64,000 nt of DNA from Phyllobacterium zundukense (lineage in GTDB: Bacteria; Pseudomonadota; Alphaproteobacteria; Rhizobiales; Rhizobiaceae), in the NCBI RefSeq assembly GCF_025452195.1, contig NZ_CP104973.1, positions 2,277,001 through 2,341,000 on the forward strand. The letters run 5' to 3'. Made by a program: the position numbers and the translations under genes. Below, piece after piece: positions 46,258-55,748 of this stretch. The notes under the pieces were generated by a model. That model was not told the origin of the DNA and ran no database searches. It saw nothing but the letters and a program-made list of their open reading frames with translations. Within the stretch, counting starts at the first letter, position 1; each line of letters begins with the position of its first letter.

Positions 46258-47214
46258 TCAAGCACTCTCCAGATGTGTCGGTCGTTTCGAAACTGTTCGT
46301 GTCGCCCAATCCGCAAAATCCCGCATGATTACCTCCCTGTTGATCTCGTTGAGGCCCTCATGCCGTGTACCATCGTAGATCTTCGTAGTGACGTTGGAAA
46401 ATCCAAGTTGTTTCAATCTGCTTTCAAGGTGCCTGACAGCTTTGCCCTTTTCAGTGGCCGGATCTTCTGCACCGCCGACGAGATTGAAGGGTAAGTCGCG
46501 AGGGACGCTGGCCAGCAACGAATTATCTGCACCGGTGAAGATGAGGTCGAAAATATCGCGCCACATGCTCACTGTCGGGTTCCAGCCCGACAATGGGTCG
46601 GCAAGATAGGCATCTACTTCGTCAGGGTCGCGCGATAACCAGTCAGACGCCGTACGGGCGTTTGCAATGCTGCGGCCCCACTGCTGGAAGGTGAATTTCG
46701 GTAGCAACATACTTGGAACGTCCGATCCCAAAAACATGCGCTCGGCACGCAGGACTCCTTGCGCGACCCGGCCGAGAAGTCCGGCGTTGAAATTGGCGTT
46801 CCAGATCGCCGCGGCATCCACTCTACCTGGATGCTTCAGCACGTAGTTCATTGCGATCAATCCGCCGAGCGAGTGCCCGAACAGAATCATGGGGAGGTGA
46901 GGGTGACGCTGGCGGGCAAGACTGTTGATGGCATCGACGTCGTCCAGAACGTGCATGACTCCGTCGCTTTGCGCAAATCGTCCAGCCGGAGCTCCAGTTG
47001 CTTTGGTAAGTCCGTGTCCGCGATGATCGTGAGCATAGACGTGAAAACCTTGTCCGTTCAAGAATCGGGCAAACCGCGCATAGCGCAGGGAATGTTCACT
47101 GACGCCGTGACTGATCTGGACGATGGCGTGCGCCTGACCCTCGGCCGCGGAAAACCGCATCGCAAGTATTGCCCCTGTCGCGCTTGCAATCGTTTCCACG
47201 TCCTCGAATGCCAT
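46258..47214 (-). CDS. Alpha/beta hydrolase (monoacylglycerol-lipase-like)
   Basis: 318 residues. YAHDHRGHGLTKATG, nucleophile elbow LFGHSLGGLIAMNYV, Asp in NLVGGAEDPATEKGKA and His in GTRHEGLNEINRE, in the layout of the Hydrolase_4 (serine aminopeptidase S33) lipases. ATG at 47214 with GGGAGG upstream is preferred to the in-frame start at 47250. It is the first gene of a possible operon with the CoA-transferase (3-bp gap) and TPP enzyme. Substrate unknown. Confidence 0.9.
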   Translation of the reverse strand: MAFEDVETIASATGAILAMRFSAAEGQAHAIVQISHGVSEHSLRYARFARFLNGQGFHVYAHDHRGHGLTKATGAPAGRFAQSDGVMHVLDDVDAINSLARQRHPHLPMILFGHSLGGLIAMNYVLKHPGRVDAAAIWNANFNAGLLGRVAQGVLRAERMFLGSDVPSMLLPKFTFQQWGRSIANARTASDWLSRDPDEVDAYLADPLSGWNPTVSMWRDIFDLIFTGADNSLLASVPRDLPFNLVGGAEDPATEKGKAVRHLESRLKQLGFSNVTTKIYDGTRHEGLNEINREVIMRDFADWATRTVSKRPTHLESA

Positions 47215-47509
47215 TCTCTGCCTCCCGTCGCAGTTGAAGTGGTGGCGCACGAATAGTCAATGCGCAATAAATTCCGATAAAATCCGCTTAATTTTTTCGT
47301 TCCTGCACAATAAATAATCATGTAAAACCGTATGCAATTTAATTTTGCAAAGCCTCTTGCAATCGATAAAAACTTCCCTCAGAACTTCACTCCGAAAGAG
47401 ATTGAATGTGCGATCGTTGCAACCGCAACAATGAAACGCACTCGGTTTCTGCCAGTTACATGGCCGTTCAGGGGAGAAGAGGACGCTCCCCGAAAGCGGC
47501 ACCAGAGGG

Positions 47510-47544
47510 GAAACCGGGTGACGGAAATATCCGCGCCCGGTTTC
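47510..47544 (+). terminator. Terminator-like hairpin in the non-coding region
   Basis: A 9-bp stem (GAAACCGGG / CCCGGTTTC) with a smaller inner hairpin (CGGAAATATCCG), followed by CTCGTTTTGG. It could end a small RNA transcribed from about 47340, but no promoter was identified. Confidence 0.35.
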
Positions 47545-47603
47545 GCTCGTTTTGGAGGCTTGCCCTGTTGCCGCCCGCTTATCCTAATTGTCCGGATGGC
47601 ATT

Positions 47604-47758
47604 GCTGCTGTGCGTGGTTCGACAAGCTCACCATGAGGGAAACGGGTGGGCTGCACGGTAACCGGAGACGTCATGACAGGCATCGGCGTTGCTGTTGCTG
47701 GTTCCCTGCAACCAAACAAGCTCCCTCATGGTGAGCTTGTCGAACCACGCACAGCAGC
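47604..47758. repeat. 37-bp perfect inverted repeat
   Basis: Arms at 47604-47640 and 47722-47758 are exact reverse complements over 37 bases (core TGGTTCGACAAGCTCACCAT) around an 81-base spacer. It lies outside any gene and next to a second inverted repeat of similar size. Such long exact arms suggest a family of dispersed intergenic repeats rather than a simple terminator. Confidence 0.8.
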
Positions 47759-47773
47759 ATAGAATCCCGACGT

Positions 47774-47945
47774 CTCCGTCATCCTCGGGCTTGACCCGAG
47801 GACCCACGGCCAGGAAGTGTTGAGGCATAACGTTCCACAACGCCTTCCAGTGAAGGATGCTACGGTGGCTGGATGCCGCCGAGATCGTGGATAAGTTTTC
47901 GCTCGTTGGCGGTGGGTCCTCGGGTCAAGCCCGAGGATGACGGAG
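47774..47945. repeat. 33-bp perfect inverted repeat, itself palindromic inside
   Basis: Arms at 47774-47806 and 47913-47945 are exact reverse complements over 33 bases. Each arm contains CCTCGGGCTTGACCCGAGG, which can fold on its own. The word is one I know as common in intergenic DNA of alphaproteobacteria. It follows the first inverted repeat after 15 bp. Confidence 0.8.
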
Positions 47946-48004
47946 AGGGAAGAGCTCTTACCAAACAAAATCCCGCAAACTTATCCAACACCTCCAAACC
48001 TCGC

Positions 48005-48330
48005 TTATTCTATCCCCGTCCTCTCCACAGGGAACTGCTTCCGGAGCCGTTCGAAGTGGGGAGAGGACCGGCGCCTCCGATGGCGGGTAACGGGCCCGCT
48101 GTCCGGGGAAGTTCCGTCCGAGGGTTCCCCTGCCGGTACTACGACTGGCGTGTGCTGGACGAGCACTTCGAAAGGGGCTTTCGGCAGCGGGTGAAGCAAT
48201 TCACCCAACGCGGAAGGCCTCCCAAGCGGAACGGACGGGATCAAAAGACGCCGGACGGGCGGTCTTCGGATCGCATTTTATTCTACAAAGACGCGCTTCG
48301 ACGACCGCCCGTCTTCCCAGCATGCAAGCA
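48005..48330 (+). ncRNA. Unidentified strongly structured intergenic region, candidate RNA upstream of ettA
   Basis: GC-rich stretch with consecutive local hairpins: GGGGAA/TTCCCC, GTGCT/AGCAC, CGAAAG/CTTTCG, GGGTGAA closed by a GCAA tetraloop and TTCACCC (48189-48206), and an 11-bp stem GACGGGCGGTC/GACCGCCCGTC (48254-48313). I could not match it to RNase P, tmRNA, SRP or 6S RNA. Open frames across it look random. Either strand could be the transcribed one; plus is a guess from the neighbouring ettA. The rest of the gap up to 48485 shows nothing further. Confidence 0.35.
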
Positions 48331-48485
48331 ATGGCCAGACTCCGAGGAGGGCGTGGCAAGGGAGACCCTTAACATGGCTCGGACACCTGAAATAAGCCGC
48401 CATCCATTGCCACAGGAGCCCCTTTCGCCTACATACGGCGCAAATTCATGTCCCTAAAATCCCGAACATCGGAGTGACGCGCGTT

Positions 48486-50135
48486 ATGGCACGCCAATTC
48501 ATCTATCATATGGCCGGCCTGAACAAGGCATATGGAACCAAGAAGGTTCTTGAAAACATTCATCTTTCTTTCTACCCCGATGCCAAGATCGGTATCCTCG
48601 GACCGAACGGTGCCGGTAAGTCGACGATCCTCAAGATCATGGCCGGTATGGACAGAGAATATACAGGCGAAGCCTGGCTCGCTGAGGGCGCGACAGTTGG
48701 TTATCTCGCTCAGGAGCCCGTTCTCGATCCGACGAAGGACGTGATGGGCAACGTCATGGACGGGGTTGCCGACAAGAAGGCCATTCTCGACCGCTATAAT
48801 GAAGTCATGATGAATTATTCCGACGAGACCGCCGACGAGGGCGCGAAGTTGCAGGATATCATCGATTCCAAGAACCTCTGGGACCTGGAATCGCAGGTCG
48901 AAATGGCCATGGAAGCATTGCGCTGCCCGCCTGGCGACAGCGAGGTAACCAACCTTTCCGGTGGTGAACGCCGCCGTGTGGCTCTATGCCGGCTTCTTCT
49001 GTCGCAACCGGACCTGTTGCTCCTCGACGAGCCGACCAACCATCTGGATGCGGAAACCACGGCGTGGCTGGAAAAGCATCTGCGCGAATACAAGGGCTCG
49101 GTCCTACTGATTACCCACGATCGCTACTTCCTCGACCATGTTACCGGCTGGATTCTCGAACTCGATCGCGGTCGCGGTATTCCCTATGAAGGCAACTATT
49201 CTGCCTACCTCGGCGCCAAGGCCAAGCGCATGCAGCAGGAAGGCCGCGAGGATGACTCGCGCCAGAAAGCATTGGAGCGCGAGCGCGAATGGATTTCGGC
49301 GAGCCCCAAGGCGCGTCAGGCGAAGTCGAAGGCGCGTATCAAGGCCTATGACGCCTTGGTCGATGCGGCCAACGATCAGCGGCCCGGCGACGCACAGATT
49401 CTCATTCCGGCAGGCGAGCGCCTTGGTCAGGTGGTCATCGAAGCGGAAGGTCTCACCAAATCTTTCGGGGATAAACTGCTCATCGAAGACCTTACATTCA
49501 AGCTGCCGCCCGGTGGCATTGTTGGCATCATCGGCCCCAACGGCGCAGGTAAAACCACCCTGTTCAAGATGATCACCGGACAGGAAAAGCCGGATTCCGG
49601 ATCCATCCGCATCGGTGAAACCGTGCATCTTGGTTATGTGGATCAGAGCCGCGATCATCTGAAGGCGGATAAGAACGTCTGGGAAGAAATTTCGGGCGGC
49701 AACGAAATCATCAAGCTCGGCAAGTACGAGATGAACTCCCGTGCCTATGTCTCGGCGTTCAACTTCAAGGGCGGCGATCAGCAGCAGAAGGTCGGCAATC
49801 TCTCCGGCGGTCAGCGTAATCGCGTGCATCTCGCCAAGATGCTGCAGGCTGGTGGCAATGTTCTTCTTCTCGATGAGCCCACCAACGATCTCGACACTGA
49901 AACGTTGGCGGCACTCGAGGACGCGCTGGAAAAATATGCAGGCTGCGCCGTGATCATCAGCCACGATCGCATGTTCCTCGACCGGCTCGCGACGCATATC
50001 CTCGCATTCGAAGGCGACAGTCATGTGGAATGGTTCGAAGGCAACTTCGAGGATTACGAGAACGACAAGATCCGCCGCCTTGGCCCGGATAGCGTCAATC
50101 CAAAGCGTCCTAGCTATAAGCCGCTGACTCGATAA
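48486..50135 (+). CDS. ettA: Energy-dependent translational throttle protein EttA (ABC-F)
   Basis: 549 residues, normal length. Two ABC domains: GPNGAGKST with LSGGERRRVALC and LLLLDEPTNHLDAET, then GPNGAGKTT with LSGGQRNRVHLAKM and LLLDEPTNDLDTETL. Between them is the ABC-F linker with SPKARQAKSKARI. It binds the ribosomal E site and gates entry into elongation according to energy state. ATG at 48486 is chosen over the upstream in-frame start at 48474. Monocistronic, ended by a clear terminator. Confidence 0.96.
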   Translation: MARQFIYHMAGLNKAYGTKKVLENIHLSFYPDAKIGILGPNGAGKSTILKIMAGMDREYTGEAWLAEGATVGYLAQEPVLDPTKDVMGNVMDGVADKKAILDRYNEVMMNYSDETADEGAKLQDIIDSKNLWDLESQVEMAMEALRCPPGDSEVTNLSGGERRRVALCRLLLSQPDLLLLDEPTNHLDAETTAWLEKHLREYKGSVLLITHDRYFLDHVTGWILELDRGRGIPYEGNYSAYLGAKAKRMQQEGREDDSRQKALEREREWISASPKARQAKSKARIKAYDALVDAANDQRPGDAQILIPAGERLGQVVIEAEGLTKSFGDKLLIEDLTFKLPPGGIVGIIGPNGAGKTTLFKMITGQEKPDSGSIRIGETVHLGYVDQSRDHLKADKNVWEEISGGNEIIKLGKYEMNSRAYVSAFNFKGGDQQQKVGNLSGGQRNRVHLAKMLQAGGNVLLLDEPTNDLDTETLAALEDALEKYAGCAVIISHDRMFLDRLATHILAFEGDSHVEWFEGNFEDYENDKIRRLGPDSVNPKRPSYKPLTR

Positions 50136-50136
50136 C

Positions 50137-50175
50137 GGTAGTGGGAGGCGGAGACGTTCTCCCATCACCATTTTT
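50137..50175 (+). terminator. Rho-independent terminator of ettA
   Basis: GGTAGTGGGAG pairs with CTCCCATCACC (one mismatch, one G-T) around an 11-base loop and is followed by ATTTTT, directly after the ettA stop. Confidence 0.8.
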
Positions 50176-50253
50176 GACGAACCCATCAGGCTTATTTGCT
50201 GGTTTTCGTGGCCTGAATTTCTAGTATGCGGGGAATCTTCACGGAGTGGCGCA

Positions 50254-50862
50254 ATGACTGACCTGTTTGAAACCAGAACCGAAATACTCCCTTCACGCAA
50301 GCTTAGCGGGCGGGTAAGTGGACTGTTCGAAGCTCTTGCAGGCGACTTTGTCACGACGCCTGCAGCGTCTCTTGAGCTCACGTTCGATGGCATCGTTGGC
50401 GATTTTCATGCCGGTCCAACGCGCAGGTCCGGCGGGCGCGAGCCCTGGTATCCGCGGGGCACGGAAATGCGCAACGAGCGCCAGCTTTCCATTCTCGCAT
50501 TGGATGAACTGTCGGATGTCGCTGCTGGCATGGGATTGTCTGAACTGAAGGCCGAATGGATCGGCGGCAACATGGTCATTGACGGTATTCCGTCGCTTTC
50601 GATGCTGCCGCCACGGACGCTGATGTTCTTCGAAGGAGGCGTCACTTTGAGGGTGGACGGGCAGAATGCCCCCTGCAAGGTAGCAGGACGCTCCATCGGC
50701 GAACATGCAGATACCGAAGATCATACGACGACGGCGCTCGATTTCGTCAGGGTCTCGAAGCGCCTGCGCGGCATCGTCGCCTGGGTTGAGAAACCGGGCA
50801 CCATTCGCGCCGGTGAAAAAGTCGATATACGCGTGCCCGAGCAATGGATTTATCCGATCTGA
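50254..50862 (+). CDS. MOSC-domain protein
   Basis: 202 residues. The fold of MOSC proteins is indicated by FDGIVGDFHAGPTRRSGGRE, ALDELSDVAAGMGLSELKAE and the conserved Cys in GQNAPCKVAGRSI. Relatives bind molybdenum cofactor sulfur (YiiM, mARC, MOCOS), and the Cys fits a sulfur carrier. ATG at 50254 has GGAG upstream. The cobalamin riboswitch begins 39 bp after its stop. Confidence 0.85.
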   Translation: MTDLFETRTEILPSRKLSGRVSGLFEALAGDFVTTPAASLELTFDGIVGDFHAGPTRRSGGREPWYPRGTEMRNERQLSILALDELSDVAAGMGLSELKAEWIGGNMVIDGIPSLSMLPPRTLMFFEGGVTLRVDGQNAPCKVAGRSIGEHADTEDHTTTALDFVRVSKRLRGIVAWVEKPGTIRAGEKVDIRVPEQWIYPI

Positions 50863-50901
50863 GGCTTGCACCAAGCGTTTTTCTATGGCGAATGGAATGA
50901 A

Positions 50902-51052
50902 GGTCCGGTGCCTGCTCTTCGCGGGAGAATCGGGAAGCCGGTGTGACTCCGGCACGTGCCCAACGCTGTAAAGGGGATGGCCGCGCAGATGCCACGGATA
51001 TACCGGAAGGCGCGCGGTTCAGATGAACCTCAGTCAGAAGACCGGCCGGACC
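50902..51052 (+). promoter_or_regulatory. Cobalamin riboswitch controlling bluB
   Basis: Conserved cobalamin-riboswitch words occur in order: GGTCCGGTGCC, AGAATCGGGAAGCCGGTG, GACTCCGGCACGTGCCC, ACGCTGTAA, AGATGCCACGG and AGTCAGAAGACC. The outer ends GGTCCGG and CCGGACC are exact complements and close the P1 stem. It lies 59 bp before bluB. Adenosylcobalamin binding is expected to reduce bluB expression. Confidence 0.93.
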
Positions 51053-51063
51053 TCATAGCTTAA

Positions 51064-52114
<1,051 letters not shown>

Positions 52115-52226
52115 GCGGATTCCTTGCGTGATTCTTGGTCAACTGTTTATCCTGGAACTGCTCGGTTTCAAACGCGGCAAATTTTGTCGTCAACGGCAAA
52201 AACAACTTGCCAAGATTGGATTTCTC

Positions 52227-52246
52227 ACATAAACATATCTTTATGT
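52227..52246. promoter_or_regulatory. Inverted-repeat operator upstream of the ArsR-methyltransferase/metF operon
   Basis: ACATAAA and TTTATGT form perfect 7-bp arms around a 6-bp centre, 15 bp before the start codon. This is the form expected of an ArsR-family dimer site, so the first gene of the operon probably represses itself and metF in response to a methionine-cycle metabolite. Confidence 0.65.
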
Positions 52247-52261
52247 CTTTTGAGGTGAATG

Positions 52262-53269
52262 ATGGACAAGCGTGATCTCAATCTTGATCTGATGGTCGAT
52301 ACGCTGAAAGCAGCGGCAGAGCCAAGCCGTTTGCGCATTCTGGCGCTCTTGTCGCGCGGCGACCTGACAGTCTCAGACCTTACGACCATTCTCGGCCAGT
52401 CACAGCCACGTGTGTCGCGCCACCTCAAGCTGCTGTTTGAAGCAAGCCTCATCAATCGTTATCAGGAAGGTTCCTGGGCCTATTTCCGTTTGGCGGAATC
52501 GCTGATCGTCGGCGACATCGCGCGCTCTCTTCTAGATCGTCTGGACAACACCGATCCGCTGTTGGAGCGTGATCTCGAGCGTCTTTCCTCGGTGAAGCTG
52601 CAGCGCCGTGAGCGTGCGGCTGCCTACTTCAGCGCCAATGCCACCAGCTGGGACGCGATCAGGTCGCTGCATGTCCCGGATGGCGCTGTAGAAGACGCAC
52701 TGATCAAAATTGTCGGTCGCAAGCCCTTCCAGGCCATGCTTGACGTTGGGACTGGCACGGGCCGTCTTCTCGAACTCTTCGCGCCGCTTTATGTGCGCGG
52801 TGTCGGCATCGACATCAATCGCGACATGTTGACTATTGCCCGCTCGAATCTTGACCGCGACGGGATTACCAATGCACAGGTTCGCCATGGCGACGTCTAC
52901 TCGCTGCCGGTCGATCGGGAGTCTTTCGATCTCGTGACCATTCACCAGGTCCTGCACTTTCTCGATAATCCGGCGGAAGCAATCCGCGAAGCGGCGCGTG
53001 CGTTGCGGGCAGGCGGGCGAATGTTGATCGTCGATTTTGCCCCGCATGAGCTTGAGTTCCTGCGCGACAATCATGCGCATGTGCGTCTTGGGTTCAATGA
53101 CGGGCAGATGCGCGACTGGCTGACCGAGGCTGGATTGATGCTCGAAGAGAGCCGCGATCTAGAACCGAAGGGCGATGACAAACTGACCGTCAAATTGTGG
53201 CTGGCACGCGACCCGCGCTTGCTGATCGCCGATCCCGATTCAACCTCCCGCATAACGGAGAGCGTATAA
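52262..53269 (+). CDS. ArsR-family regulator fused to a SAM-dependent methyltransferase domain
   Basis: 335 residues. Residues 10-95 form an ArsR winged helix (AEPSRLRILALLSRGDLTVS, GQSQPRVSRHLKLLFEASLI). Residues 120-310 form a class I methyltransferase with MLDVGTGTGRLLELFAPL and FDLVTIHQVLHFLDNPAEAI. Such fusions beside metF in alphaproteobacteria are presumed to sense SAM or S-adenosylhomocysteine and control methionine synthesis. ATG at 52262 follows GAGG; ATG at 52259 is adjacent. The stop overlaps metF by 1 bp, and the operator above lies in its leader. Confidence 0.9.
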   Translation: MDKRDLNLDLMVDTLKAAAEPSRLRILALLSRGDLTVSDLTTILGQSQPRVSRHLKLLFEASLINRYQEGSWAYFRLAESLIVGDIARSLLDRLDNTDPLLERDLERLSSVKLQRRERAAAYFSANATSWDAIRSLHVPDGAVEDALIKIVGRKPFQAMLDVGTGTGRLLELFAPLYVRGVGIDINRDMLTIARSNLDRDGITNAQVRHGDVYSLPVDRESFDLVTIHQVLHFLDNPAEAIREAARALRAGGRMLIVDFAPHELEFLRDNHAHVRLGFNDGQMRDWLTEAGLMLEESRDLEPKGDDKLTVKLWLARDPRLLIADPDSTSRITESV

Positions 53270-54198
53270 TGAGTTTTTTCCGCCAGTCCCGCCGTTCGGA
53301 TATTGGGTCAAATATCCGTGTTTCATTTGAGTTTTTCCCGCCGAAAACGGAAGTCATGGAAGAACGGCTTTGGGAAACGGTGACGCGTCTTGCGCCGCTC
53401 AATCCCGAATTCGTATCGGTGACTTACGGTGCCGGCGGCAGCACTCGGGAGCGTACCGCCCGTACGATCAAGCGCATTTTGACCGAGACCGACGTCAATG
53501 CCGCCGCCCATCTGACTTGCGTCGATGCGACCAAGGAAGAGGTGGATACGATTGTGCGTGAATTTGCCGCCATGGGCGTCAAGCGCTTTGTGGCATTGCG
53601 TGGCGATCCGGCCGGCGGCGTTGGCGCGCACTACAAACCAACTCCAGGTGGTTATGAGAACGGCGCCGAGCTGGTCGCAGGACTCAAAGCTTTCGCGGAC
53701 TTCGACATTTCCGTCTCCGCCTATCCGGAAAAGCATCCGGAAAGTCCAGACTTTGCTACAGATATCGACATGCTGAAGCGCAAGGTCGACAATGGCGCGA
53801 CGCGGGCGATAACGCAGTTCTTTTTCGAGAACGATCTTTATGAACGTTATGTTGAAAAGGTTCGTCGCGCTGGTATTTATATTCCAATTCTGCCCGGCAT
53901 ATTACCGATCCATAATTTCACGCAGGTCACCAATTTCTGTTCGAAGGCCGGAACGCACATTCCCGCTTGGCTTGCCGAGCGGTTCGATGGGCTGGACAAC
54001 GACCCGCAGACGCACGCCTTGGTCTCGTCAGCAGTTGCCGCCGAACAGGTGCTCGATCTGGTCGAGCGCGGTATCCAGGATTTCCATTTCTACACAATGA
54101 ACCGGGCTGATCTGCCCTTCGCAATTTGTCATTTGATCGGCATTCGTCCTGGTAGCGGCAATGCGGTCGAGGCCAATCTGGCTGGCGCTGCCGCCTGA
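53269..54198 (+). CDS. metF: 5,10-methylenetetrahydrofolate reductase MetF
   Basis: 309 residues. VSFEFFPPKTEVMEERLWET contains the catalytic Glu; VSVTYGAGGSTRERT, AAHLTCVDATKEEVD and RFVALRGDPAGG are folate- and FAD-site motifs; GATRAITQFFFEND and the C-terminal FHFYTMNRADLPFAICHLIG complete the barrel. It makes methyl-THF for methionine synthesis. ATG at 53269 has CGGAG upstream; the longer frame to 53197 overlaps the regulator and is rejected. A terminator hairpin follows. Confidence 0.95.
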   Translation: MSFFRQSRRSDIGSNIRVSFEFFPPKTEVMEERLWETVTRLAPLNPEFVSVTYGAGGSTRERTARTIKRILTETDVNAAAHLTCVDATKEEVDTIVREFAAMGVKRFVALRGDPAGGVGAHYKPTPGGYENGAELVAGLKAFADFDISVSAYPEKHPESPDFATDIDMLKRKVDNGATRAITQFFFENDLYERYVEKVRRAGIYIPILPGILPIHNFTQVTNFCSKAGTHIPAWLAERFDGLDNDPQTHALVSSAVAAEQVLDLVERGIQDFHFYTMNRADLPFAICHLIGIRPGSGNAVEANLAGAAA

Positions 54199-54213
54199 AT
54201 TCTGAAACGAAAA

Positions 54214-54238
54214 CGGCCCGGTTGCCATAACCGGGCCG
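54214..54238 (+). terminator. Terminator hairpin after metF
   Basis: A perfect 10-bp stem (CGGCCCGGTT / AACCGGGCCG) with a 5-base loop, 16 bp after the metF stop, followed by a pyrimidine-rich CCTTCCTATTTTA. Confidence 0.8.
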
Positions 54239-54297
54239 CCTTCCTATTTTATTCGCTTAACGGTCAGAGACCATCTTCGTAGCGCTCTTATTTACAA

Positions 54298-54384
54298 TCA
54301 GGGGATTAGTCCTACGACCATTGCACCAATAAATGCGAACGCTGCACAGATCATAAGGACATTCATCGATCGAGTTAGTCCCAT
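54298..54384 (-). CDS. 28-residue single-pass membrane protein
   Basis: A short gene found by reading the minus strand: ATG at 54384, 28 codons, TGA at 54298. The protein has a short polar start (MGLTRSMN) and then one continuous hydrophobic helix, VLMICAAFAFIGAMVVGLIP. AGGAG lies 8 bases before the start, much better than expected by chance, and the gene occupies its own space after the metF terminator. No function is known; it could be a membrane micro-protein that binds a larger partner. Confidence 0.6.
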   Translation of the reverse strand: MGLTRSMNVLMICAAFAFIGAMVVGLIP

Positions 54385-54686
54385 CGCTCGTCTCCTGCAG
54401 TTAACCCATTTAGCATAGCGCAAATTTGCCACATAAAAAGCCTAAATATTGCGGTCTTGTGACGTCGATAGTAGAAATTTTTTGCCCTTCAAACCTAAGT
54501 TTTTGAATTTAAACCCATTTAGAGCGGCAAAAAATATTGAAATCACGATAAAATGTTCGTCTAAGCGGTATATTTTTGCAGTGCAGCAAAAAGGCCACAC
54601 ACATGGGTGTGGCTGGACCTTTGCCACAATTAAGCCGGAATTAAGCCGCGGACCCAAGCTGTAAGGCCAACGGTATATTGAAAACT
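54385..54686. other. AT-rich intergenic region between the small membrane gene and the DMT exporter gene
   Basis: About 300 bases of low GC. It should carry the promoter of the 28-residue gene. A hairpin GCCACAC/GTGTGGC near 54594-54613, flanked by AAAGG and CCTTT, could end the exporter transcript coming from the right. No open frame here looks real. Confidence 0.5.
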
Positions 54687-55625
54687 TTAGGCTTTTAGGC
54701 GCTTTTGCAGGGCTGCGAGTAGCCTGCCATCGATCGTCAACAATCCAAGAGCGATCAATGCCATGCCGAGGAAATCCTGAAGCGCGAGCTGTTCGTCAAG
54801 AAAAATTGTTCCAAGCAGAACAGCGCTGACTGGAACGATCAAAGTGACGAGTGAAGCGTTTGTCGCGCCGGCCGTTCGGACGATGGAAAAATAGAGGATA
54901 TAAGCGAAAGCAGTCGACAGGAGGCCAAGACCGAGAATGGCCAACCAGACACCTGTATCGATGTTCGCTACCGCGGGAACGCCGTCGTAGATGAGCACCA
55001 CGGGCATCATGATGAGCGTGGATGCGGTCATCTGGCCTGTGGATGTTATAGTGGGTGGCACACCTTTGAAGCGCTTCGCCAGAATGCCAGCAAAAGCATA
55101 GGAGAGGGTGGCGCCTATCACAGCGATCTCGGCCCAAAGCGGACCACCGAGACCTGTGAGAACACCAGGTCCGATCATGATGACGAGCCCGAATATGCCC
55201 AGAAGAATGCCGGCAAGTTTGTTGATCGTGATCCTTTCGTCTACGGTAAGGATGGCGGCGGCGGCGACCGTCCAGATAGGTGTTGTCGCATTGAGGATCG
55301 ACTCGACACCTGCGCCGAGAACTGTCTGCCCGATGAAGAGCAGGGAAAAGGGGATGACGTTCATCAGCAGGCCAAGGCCGGCGAACTCAAATGCATGATC
55401 CCGGTAGTCCCAGAACCGGACGCCGCGGCTAAGCAGATAGAGATGAAGTGCCACAGCTGCTACCGCCACGCGAAAAAGTACCAGCGTTAACGGCGGAACC
55501 ACCTGAACCGCGACACGCGCAAAGAAGAACGACCCACCCCAGATTGCGCCAAGAAGGAGCAATTGCAACCATGCGAAGCTGGTCATGGCGAGAGGATTGG
55601 GCGACGTTGTTTGCGCGGTGGACAC
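54687..55625 (-). CDS. DMT-superfamily (EamA) transporter
   Basis: 312 residues, ten predicted membrane segments in two EamA repeats: LQLLLLGAIWGGSFFFARVA opens the first, PLWAEIAVIGATLSYAFAGI opens the second. These proteins export amino acids or other metabolites; the cargo is not deducible. Start is GTG at 55625 with AAAGGATC upstream. Divergent from the decarboxylase-family gene, 123 bp away. Confidence 0.88.
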   Translation of the reverse strand: MSTAQTTSPNPLAMTSFAWLQLLLLGAIWGGSFFFARVAVQVVPPLTLVLFRVAVAAVALHLYLLSRGVRFWDYRDHAFEFAGLGLLMNVIPFSLLFIGQTVLGAGVESILNATTPIWTVAAAAILTVDERITINKLAGILLGIFGLVIMIGPGVLTGLGGPLWAEIAVIGATLSYAFAGILAKRFKGVPPTITSTGQMTASTLIMMPVVLIYDGVPAVANIDTGVWLAILGLGLLSTAFAYILYFSIVRTAGATNASLVTLIVPVSAVLLGTIFLDEQLALQDFLGMALIALGLLTIDGRLLAALQKRLKA

Positions 55626-55748
55626 GGATAGATCCTTTCAACAGTGCTGTCTGATAAGGTTTCTAGCTGTTCAACGGTATAAAACCACCCGATTCCAGCT
55701 GCGAGAAACCGACTTTCGTCTGTCACCTGTCCTTGATAAGAGATTTGC

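Noticed and set aside
47873..48457. A 194-codon plus-strand frame in the structured intergenic region
   Set aside because: It begins inside an inverted repeat, is rich in Pro/Arg and follows hairpin sequence; no family resemblance.
49104..50393. A 429-codon minus-strand open frame across ettA
   Set aside because: Antisense to ettA, extends through its terminator, no domain recognised.
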